Assembly: GCA_943736015.1 (NCBI GenBank)
Contig: OX031056.1
Location: 64,259,277-64,323,276, forward strand
Reading direction: 5' to 3'
DNA from: Tridacna crocea
Taxonomy: Eukaryota > Mollusca > Bivalvia > Cardiida > Cardiidae
Length of the DNA stretch: 64,000 nucleotides
The notes under the pieces are model-generated. The model made no database searches. It worked only from the letters and a program-made list of their open reading frames with translations, and was not told the origin of the DNA. Position 1 is the first letter of the stretch. The number at the start of each line of letters is the position of its first letter. Positions 56,299-64,000 of this stretch are shown here, one piece after another. The translations under genes were made by a program, and so were the position numbers.

Positions 56299-58030
56299 TC
56301 AGTTACAAAGAGAACAGGAAAAATATGTGTTCAAGTCTTTTGGTGTTGTTGTACGAATGTGTGGCACGCAGCTCCGCCATATCTTTGTAGATGTGGAGTA
56401 CTGAATACAGCGTGCATTTTCAGAGAGGGAATCTACATACTCCTTATGTACTGACTTTCTGGTTTTCTCACAGTGAAGATAATTATATGAGTGGAGTATT
56501 ATCAGTACTTCGAGGTGCATCTGGCTGAGGAAGACCATGCACGTTCGCATAGTTCACAGTGAACTGAACAACTGCTCTAATGTCTTCAAACACTATGGGG
56601 ATGTGGACTCTTTTTCCAGTGTTTCCATGTGTTCGCACACCTGGTCCATTTTTGTCCATGTGCTCAGCTGCATTAAATTTTTGAGTTGCCTTCGTCCAAT
56701 GGCAAACACAACCATAAAAAATGTCCTACACAAGCATTTCCCCCAAACATAAACTTCTTCCTATTTCCCTTCCTTTTCTCTCCTTTTGTTTGTTTTTCTG
56801 TATCAAAATCCATCAAAGTTCGCATTACATACACGTCTTTTTCATTTTTCTCCATTTCGCGCATATTTTATATGTGGTCGATCATGCCTGTCTTCGTGAA
56901 TTTTGACGGACAGTTCAATTACATTTACACCATCTCTCTTCAAAGTCCTCATCTTCATTAAAAAATCTCCATCGTGACCCAGATCTAAGATCTGTTGACT
57001 GTTGTTACTGGCAGTCGGATCACCTTTCTCTGAATCTCCATTTCTCCTGTCTTTCTGGTCACTCATTGATTGATTGATTGTAGTGTTTTTAACGCCGTCT
57101 TCAAAATTATTTGAGACGGAAAGAAATTGGCCAAGCCGTTGGTCGAACTCACGACTCCCTGTCCTCAGGTCCTGTACGCTACCGACTGAGTTACCGCTGC
57201 TCGGCTCCTGGTCACTTAGGTCTCAAAATTAGCCTCAGTACAATCATATTGACCTAGTTCTTGGATAAACTGTAGAACCCGTCCATTGATCTTGATGTAA
57301 GGATCTTCGTCATCTTCACCATCGGAACTGTCAATAGCACACGATAATGAGCCATCTTAGGAACCAAACGGTGTGTTGATTGGTGTTCGTCCAAAGTACC
57401 TCTCTATGTCCTGAAGGAAGAAATAAACATCAGGGTTGAAATAATGGGTTGGATCAGAATACCGCAAACAAAATATTGTCGAGGGAAAAATGTAAATAAC
57501 ATTTTTACATGGGAAAAAAAAAAAGGAGACCAGAAGAAGAAAATGTAACTGGTTATGGATGCGCCTCGATCTTACAATCCGATCTCATTACGTTAATAAA
57601 TGAATTTAAGTTAGCAGCGTAACCGACTGCGCTACCCACGCTTCATCAGGTGAGGTAAAGTTTAAGTTTATTTTGATAATTCAGTTCTTAACATGGCCCA
57701 CATTATATTAGACTCCCAAGAAAAACATAAATAGCAGGTACATCTTCCATATATTAGGGTTTAAACTACCTAACATCAACATTTGCGGGATTTGTTTTCT
57801 AATAACTACCTTTTTTTCGCATTTCGTAGTGATTACTTGTTGATGCGGCCATAGACCTACGAAGCTGCATTTAAGGTTGAGAATAAAAATAAACTGATAT
57901 GGAAACAAAGCTAGGTTTGCAACATTGTGTTTTGAAAACATCTTTGAAATTAGAAATGCAACTTAGGCTTTATATCGATAAGAGTAAACTTACCTCCATA
58001 ACGATGTCTGTCTCGGAAGGTGTGGGTTTA
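56299..58030 (-). pseudogene. Decayed multi-exon transposase of the 4.8 kb element
   Basis: Read from the right. A first exon ends KPTPSETDIVME at donor gtaagt (57994). After acceptor ttccttcag (57410) comes DIERYFGRTPINTPFGS, a stop, then an acidic stretch and DPYIKINGRVLQFIQELGQ. A SINE interrupts the frame. Beyond it come VIELSVKIHEDRH, DVYVMRTLMDFDTEKQTKGE, KRKGNRKKFMFGGNACVG and FFMVVFAIGRRQLKNL. Further in lie EDIRAVVQFTVNYANVHGLP and SVHKEYVDSL, then STKIWRSCVPHI. The order K-G-x-K-R, V-C-x-x-x-F, V-V-x-F-x-x-N-Y-A, L-P and W-x-x-x-x-P-x-I resembles transposase-like proteins annotated as uncharacterised in invertebrate genomes. Several stops and frameshifts make it non-functional. The catalytic part is not identified. 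Confidence 0.6.
57064..57207 (-). mobile_element. tRNA-derived SINE inside the transposase
   Basis: 144 bp with a 9 bp target duplication ctggtcact (57055-57063 and 57208-57216). On the minus strand the head has an A box (gcggtaactcagtcggtagc) and a B box (gtgagttcgacc), then a body ending ggcgttaaaaacactac with a (caat)4-type tail. The structure is complete, so it is a recent insertion. Confidence 0.92.
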
Positions 58031-58317
58031 CATAAATTTCCTCTCCAGATTTATGGCTTCACATGCAAATAACTCGTATCAAAAAGAAATTTAATTACAT
58101 TGGTCATTCAAACAAACGATAACTTCTTATAATAAATAAATTTTCAGTGGAAACAGATGTTTTTTTACATCAAAATTCAAGATTTTTCGCGTACACTCTT
58201 ACCGACTATTTTTAGAGAAACATGTGACGATCACAAAATTGATGACGTAACTTTGAACCGCGATATCTCTACGTCACAACTCGACGCCTTAAGGCACCTT
58301 TTCCCAGATCCGCGCTC

Positions 58318-60479
58318 AAATAAAAATTCATGTATTGTATTTCAATTTCAAGAAAAAAAAAAAAAAAAAAAAAGAATGAAACTACAGACTTCATGGTTTT
58401 TTTTTTTTGTGGGGGGAGGGGGGATTGCGGTTGCGGAATATCTGTCTTTCTGAGTTTCGGTTAGATAAAGGCGTATTTCCTTTCGACTCAGCGTTTAGAA
58501 TAACGTCGGCACAGCGTCAGGTTTTAATGGCAGCCTTAAATTCCTATAGCAAACTTTTGCGAGTTTTTGGACTTATCAAAAACTGACTGTCATCGCAGTT
58601 TTTTCAGACACAATTTCGAATGAACCGTAGGCAAAAAAATCCGTCGCGACTGTCTGGCCCTTGTTGAAATGTTTCAAAATCCATAGTTTCCTCCTTTTTA
58701 ATTCCTTCGAAAACTTGAACATATTAAATCTATGAGTTCCCGAATCGACGTTGCAACCATAGCCTGCAAAATTTAAAAATTTTTCGGCTCAATTCTCAGT
58801 TAATACTCAGATATCAGCATATAGAATCATCCGCGTTCCTACTTAATTTCTACTGACTGTGTACAGAGACTGACTCGACAAATGACGTCACACATGCACG
58901 GGAGATAAGCGAATCAGGGAGGGGAAATAAGCCATGTACCATTTTTAGGGTCGTATATCAGCGTGACGATTCGGCCGTGGTTTATGGCATGTTTACTGGG
59001 TGGTATTTATGAAAAAAGGTTTTATACATGTTAAACTGACATCATTTGCAGATGATTAGAAAAAAAAAATTTCAAAATATTGCAGGATTTGCCCTTTAAG
59101 GAGATTCGAATCTATTCAAACTGTGATGTTGTTTAAAAACCTTTCATTCCTATTTAGACTTTTTTCTTTCTATCACTGTATACTTCTAGTTTATTTCCGG
59201 TACATAATCATTTCATGATGCATCTTTCATTATTCCTAAATGATTTATATTTTTACTTTCTATTTATATAATTTTTTCACGTGTATATTTTTATCTTGAA
59301 TGATATATAATCTTTGATATAAATGAATTGATAATTCTACAAAAGGTCACTTCAGTTTAGTTGCTGGTTTTCGAAAATACAAGACCCGTTTGTTTGAAAA
59401 TTTCATCTGGATACTGTACACAGTATCAAACATTCAAATAGATCAGTTTCATGAAATACTTATAAATTTCAGCAAAACTATCGCCAATGACAGATCAAGG
59501 CATACCAGAAAGGTTGCCGATCTATTCAGGGTCATATTAAACATTCAAATAGATCAGATTTGTGAAACACAAATAAATTCCCGCAAAACTGTCGCCAACG
59601 ACAGATCTAGGCATACCAGAAAGGTTGTCTACCTATTCAGGGGCATTGCTTTTCTGAAGGATGGACCTTACACAAAATTGTGACATACATTTTTAAAACC
59701 TTTTTGTCATATTTTGACGATTTTATTTCTATCACTATATATCTATGTTATTCATCTTCCACCATCGTATTCATTTCATTACCTATCTTTATCATACATG
59801 TAATCATACTCATGACTCACATTCTTACATTTTGTTCTTTCCTCTCATTGCTTCCTTATTGCGCGCTAAATCACCATAGATGTCGATGCGCAATAAAATA
59901 TGGAAGGGGATTTAGGTAAAAAATCCATTCATATAAGTGATTAATTCTTGCATTCAAATGAAATTTGTATTATGCTAAATGAATATTACATCAACATTGC
60001 GTGCATGTCTATTTATACTTTTATTACATGCAGATAGTGATTTGGCTACTGCTAAGTATCAAATACTAGATGGGTACTGTGTTATCATAGTTAAAATGTG
60101 TATGCATAGAGTTGCTTAAATATCATCTATGGTTGTGCGCTCTTGCTTTGTAAATATTGATTTGTAAGTTCAACAACTAAGAAGGCACTATGCACTCTGC
60201 ACTATTCATACTGTTTAAGGGAACCAGTTCAAAAAATTGAAATTCTAGCGCATATTCATATAGATGGGAGATCACTCTTGACAGGCGATTCATAAATTCG
60301 AGAGTTTCCGTGGCGAGACGGTGATAAGCAAAAAAATACCGGATAGAAAGTACCATATCGTGTAATTTAGCCGATGTCTACGGGCTGTCGGCAAATAAAT
60401 GTCCCTTGTTTGAGGTAAATATAGGTCATTGCTTCACATTTGAAAATATCCGTAGATGAAAAACTTGAAATTTAGACAA
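58318..60479. other. Unique DNA with one tandem duplication
   Basis: Contains an (a)-rich run at about 58350 and g-runs at about 58415. A tandem pair of about 118 bp lies at 59415-59650 (acattcaaatagatcag, caaaactgtcgccaacgaca, ggcataccagaaaggttg). No gene recognised. Confidence 0.45.
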
Positions 60480-60850
60480 TTTATTAAAAAGTGTTCTCTA
60501 AAATGGTAGGCAATACATACACATAGCGGTCTAGTGGAAATTAGCCTACGGTAACCAGCATTTTGTTCTTCTGCCACAATGCTTTCAAAAGGCTTGTTTT
60601 GAAGGATCATTAGACATGGGAATGTGTGGTAAAGATTTAAAAGTTTGGTCATTGAATACATTTTATTAATTCTTTTTCAAACGAAAAAATTGCTAGCCTT
60701 GAGTAAATTTAAAGACTTTGCAGACAACTAAATAAATGTGATAAAAACTCTAGAAAGTAGGCTTTTCGAGGGTAGAAAACATTGTAGGAAAAAAAGAAAT
60801 GCTGGTTACCGGCATTTTCTCCTTTTTCACATTAAAAAAAAAAAAAAAAA
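60480..60850. repeat. Two palindrome-MITE fragments
   Basis: One at about 60530-60645 (acggtaaccagcattttgtt, ggaatgtgtggtaaaga) and one at about 60690-60835 (aaatgctggttaccggcatt). The second ends in a run of about 20 a. Confidence 0.65.
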
Positions 60851-60951
60851 AACTAGAAGCGCTTGAGCACCTGTATCGCTCCACAGGCCTGTAACAGTGA
60901 AGAGAAGTTTTTAACAATTACCATTCATTCCTGGATTTTAGAAAAATATTG

Positions 60952-61130
60952 TTAACTCATTACCAAATGACAACACTTTTAGGGTTGTCCAAATGGAAGA
61001 AGCATTTGCAGATGAAAAAATAAAAGTGACTGAAAATTTGAAAGTTTTGTGAAGGGTAGATAACATTTTGGGAAAAGGAGAAAATGCTGGTTACCAGCAT
61101 TTTCTCCTTTTCCCATAATGTTTTCTAAAG
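60952..61130 (-). mobile_element. Palindrome MITE, truncated after the core
   Basis: Starts ttaactcattaccaaatgac and keeps one outer arm plus the full palindrome (gagaaaatgctggttaccag and mirror). It stops at gttttctaaagtcatgtctt, lacking the other terminal arm. Confidence 0.85.
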
Positions 61131-61718
61131 TCATGTCTTAAAACATTAACCTTTTGATAATATTTGAAGGAATTTCCTATGGAAGTTACCCATATTTCTA
61201 CTAGTAGTCAAATCATGAGTCAAATAAATTGCTCAAGTGTCTCAGTGGTAAAGTGCAGAACTCCTTATCTAGGGGCATTTTGCTTACATGGGAGTGCCCT
61301 TGAGCAACACACTTCAAAGCTGTTTGATAATCAAAGGGGGTAAATAGTAACAAACCTTACCCTTTATAAAAAGAGTTATTTCCCTTAATCTAAGTTTAAA
61401 TTGAAGTCACTATAGATGGGAGCCCATGTTAAAGTTGTGATCCCTGGAATTTGGCCAACTTCAATCCCAGGCCTATACTATGAAGAAACTTGTAAAATAT
61501 CCATTTGTTAATGCTACATGCCAAATTCAGTAGCCCTGGGCCTTGTGGTTTCAGAGAAGAAGACTTAAAAATGTTATTTTTTTTTTTCCAGTTTTGTTGC
61601 CATGGTAACCAGACTTTTTGAGTCAATTTTTTTCAGGAAATTCTGAAGAGGATCATGGCAGGATAATTTCTGTGAAGTTTTATCTAATTTGGATAGATAG
61701 TTTCAGAGAAGAAGATGT
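61131..61718. other. Spacer with Pearl-like text
   Basis: 61430-61715 resembles one decayed Pearl-type unit and right flank (ggccaacttcaatcccaggc, tatgaagaaactt, aatgctacatgccaaattca, gttgccatggtaaccag, tagtttcagagaagaag). A possible weak SINE head (gtctcagtggtaaagtgcag) lies at about 61235. Confidence 0.45.
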
Positions 61719-61943
61719 TTAACCCATTACCACACTATCCCTACTTCTCAAGCCCCTGAGAAAGAAGCCTTTTGAAAACACTTTAGGAAAAAGAGAAAAT
61801 GCAACCAGCATTTTCTCCTTTTCCCAAAGTGTTTTCTACCCTTCCCAAAACAAATTTCAATTTTTCATTCACCTTTATTTTGTCGTCTGCAAATCCTTTC
61901 AATTTGAACCAGTCTAAAATTTTGTTGTGTGGTAAAGAGTTAA
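61719..61943 (+). mobile_element. Palindrome-centred MITE, full-length copy
   Basis: From ttaacccattaccacactat to gtgtggtaaagagttaa. The arms closely match the 16532 and 22575 copies, but the left half of the centre has a small deletion (gagaaaatgcaaccagcatt). Confidence 0.92.
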
Positions 61944-62338
61944 AATAAAATTTAACACACAGCAGACACCAGGCCATCACATAAGCCCGCTGGCCATCAG
62001 CCAGTGGAGCCTAAAATCATCTTAACCTGGAATTGATACAGTTTCTAAAGCATGTACAACCTATAGAAAATTTTTCCTAAGGAAAATTTAAGAAAACAGT
62101 ATGAATATATTTTCAGTAACATTAGAGTCCATTTCAAAGCTGCTTATTACTGGACTGTCAAACCCAAGAAAGAAAGGAAGAAATACAGTTACTTTAAATA
62201 TTATTTTGTACTAACTTTTTAACCACTTGCATACCTATTCAGTCAAATATTGCTTTTTGTACCTTTTTAATGGTGTTATAAATGTACAAGAATAATAATT
62301 AAGTAGAGCTGAAAGTGGTAAGATTAACTGTACCTTAT
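61944..62338. other. No feature recognised
   Basis: AT-rich spacer without coding or repeat structure that I can see. Confidence 0.4.
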
Positions 62339-63290
62339 CTGTTTACCAAATAACAAAATTTCAGTCTGGAACAAATCAAAGTATTGGAGTATAACAAATT
62401 AAATGATGTTAAAATGATGATTTTTGTCTTTGATAGGGTAGAAAAAATTTGGGAAAAGGGGAACAGAGAAACGCTGATAACCAGCTATTTCTCCTTTTTC
62501 CCGCAATGTTTTCAAAACCCTATTTATCAGGGTCATTGAAAGTTGATAGCGTTAACAGCATTTACATGTAGATTAAACACTTGGCTACACGGAGAACCCT
62601 TAGAGAGTAAATCATAGCTTCACTGGCTTATGACGACAAGCAATTTTGATAACATAGTGGCAAAATAAATTTCTAGAATGTATCTCTCTAATCATCACAA
62701 AGTACACATATGCATATTTCAATTTAAACATTTACCAAAATATCTTGTGTAATCTTTTACCAAACAATCCCAAATTTTCAAAGTCCTGGGAAAGAAAGCT
62801 TTAAAAGCTTTTTGACAAAAGGCAAAAATCTGGTAATTAGAGTTTTCTCCCTTTCCCACAATTTTCTCAACTCCATCAAAAGGCTCAAGCTCATTAAATT
62901 TTCTGACTCATTTTAATTTGTCATCTTCAGAAGTTTTGAATTTGAAAGAGTCTAAAAATCTGTCATTTAGAAAAGGAAAAATGACATATACAAGACATCT
63001 TTTGACAGAGTTTAGGAAAAAAATGAGATTACTGGTAACCAGCTATTTTTTCTCTTTTCACAATGTTCTATAACCCTTTTAACCACCCTGAATAAGAAGA
63101 GACCTTCTTAAAACACTGGAAAAAAGAGAAAATACTGGTAACAAGGATTTTCTTCTTTTTCCCACAGCATTTTCTACCCTATTGAACACAAATCACATTA
63201 GTGATCATTGAGCAACATTAAAATAATTGTCTGCAAATGCTTTCAATTTGGACAGGTGTAAAATTTTGTCGCATAGAAGAGATAAACTTT
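62339..63290. repeat. Three diverged palindrome-MITE copies
   Basis: Copies at about 62339-62555 (gctgataaccagctatttct), 62757-62980 (atctggtaattagagttttc) and 63005-63290 (actggtaacaaggattttct, with gtctgcaaatgctttcaatt). The outer arms are still recognisable, but the centres have lost perfect symmetry. Confidence 0.65.
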
Positions 63291-64000
63291 AAGACATAAC
63301 TTATTTTAGCCAATGATATACCTATCATGTTACAAGGATCTTTTTTAATTTCCTTATGCATTTTAAGTTTGGCTGTTTTCAAAGAAAACGACAAAAATTA
63401 ATTATGTCATAGTGATAGTGTCTGTAATGTAATGTGAAAACTTCATTATTTCACAGCATCTCTGTTAATACTGAAGGTTCATACTTCAGACTTGGTCAAG
63501 TTGTCCACTATTAAAGGTCAGCCAAAACATCATGGGCTGGTAACCAAAATATTCATGTCCCTTTTGTTGACTGAATTTTCACTGAAAATCAAGCACTTGC
63601 AACCCAGCATTGGCACCCTCATGAAGTGCTCTTGTTTTCATAATTATAAGGTAATGTGTTTCCTCACTAGTCTGACTACTTCACACATATCTGATCCTAA
63701 GTAAGATCAAGGGCTTGTAAAAATATTGTGGAAAAATGATAAAAATGCTTATTTCTAGCATTCTCAACTTTCTCCACCATGTATTTTATTCTTTCAGAAA
63801 ATTATACAATTAAATGCCCAAAAATTTATTATCTGTGAATGTTTTCAGCTCAGTCCCCAACAAAAGGGTATGATAAAGCACAAGCAAGATACCGTTTAAT
63901 CATTTATTGAGTGACAAAATTTAGACCGGTCAAAATTAAAGGCAATATAGTGCAGACGGCAAATTGAAAATGGCTCCAAACCATGGATCTTGTCTACAGA
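63291..64000. other. Window end with decayed MITE pieces
   Basis: Fragments at about 63720-63800 (aaatgcttatttctagcatt) and 63890-63980 (gagtgacaaaatttagacc, gcagacggcaaattg). No gene recognised. Confidence 0.4.

Larger units (their letters stand above)
53530..58317 (-). mobile_element. 4.8 kb DNA transposon with perfect 28 bp TIRs
   Basis: The first 28 bases (gagcgcggatctgggaaaag plus gtgcctta) are an exact reverse complement of the last 28. Both ends are flanked by aaat (53526-53529 and 58318-58321), a 4 bp target duplication. Inside, on the minus strand from the right end inwards, lies a decayed multi-exon transposase (56299-58030). Later insertions include a SINE (57064-57207), a MULE-like MITE (55104-55361) within a palindrome MITE, and a palindrome of about 170 bp (54067-54238). 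TIR identity suggests recent mobility, yet the coding part is broken, so it may have been moved in trans. Superfamily unassigned. Confidence 0.78.

Noticed and set aside
57540-57660. Intron-containing tRNA-like sequence on the minus strand
   Set aside because: Has an A-box-like ggtagcgcagtcggtta, but the B box is poor and the halves do not fold into a cloverleaf. At most an old SINE.
43000-64000. Upstream catalytic or kinase-homology exons of the guanylate cyclase
   Set aside because: I looked for the coding of GDAYMVVSGL, DIVGFT and the HNR/RIGIH segments on the minus strand and saw none, but my scan by eye was not exhaustive.

Overview
The window looks like about 64 kb of an animal nuclear genome, most likely a bivalve mollusc. 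It is AT-rich, with no dense reading frames, no operons and no rRNA or tRNA genes. It carries repeat types I associate with bivalves: Pearl/Helitron-like arrays of about 167 bp units ending in a GAGCAC/GTGCTC hairpin, tRNA-headed SINEs, a Penelope-like element and noncoding arrays of 150-170 bp. The species is not resolved.

Only one host gene is clear. Three minus-strand exons (42831-42929, 37591-37682, 36078-36527) have consensus splice sites and matching phases. They encode the end of the cyclase domain and the cytoplasmic tail of a receptor-type (membrane) guanylate cyclase. The 5' part of the gene was not found and may lie beyond the window or in exons I missed. Most other coding signal is transposon debris: a Tigger/pogo transposase C-terminus, a Penelope-like RT plus GIY-YIG endonuclease, a mariner helix-turn-helix remnant, the 3' half of a CR1/Jockey-like LINE, and a decayed multi-exon transposase inside a 4.8 kb TIR element.

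Layout. 0-3 kb: foldback structures, including a 1.1 kb foldback with minisatellite arms and a 10-11 bp target duplication. 3-9 kb: mostly featureless, one SINE. 9-17.4 kb: many copies of a palindrome-centred MITE and a local repeat cluster. 17.5-24 kb: a GC-richer patch, then a 5.0 kb element with 27 bp TIRs and mirrored 36 bp subterminal palindromes. 24-30 kb: sparse, with a Tigger fragment and a palindromic satellite. 30-32 kb: Pearl/Helitron-like array. 32.7-34 kb: Penelope-like pseudogene. 35-43 kb: 3' end of the cyclase gene, with introns full of tandem repeats. 43.5-44.5 kb: an LTR mini-retrotransposon (TRIM) with identical 207 bp LTRs, a tRNA-Pro primer site and a tRNA-like segment inside the LTR, itself hit by a MULE-type MITE. 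47.6-49.3 kb: large hairpin elements rich in TGACGTCA. 51-52.2 kb: LINE remnant split by an (AT)37 microsatellite. 53.5-58.3 kb: TIR transposon with three nested insertions. 59-64 kb: more palindrome MITEs.

The strongest points are discrete insertions with target duplications read directly from the sequence: three MULE-like MITEs with 9 bp duplications, the TRIM with GTAC and a nearby empty site, the SINE with a 9 bp duplication, and the 4.8 kb transposon with AAAT. No database search was possible, so all family names rest on motif recognition.
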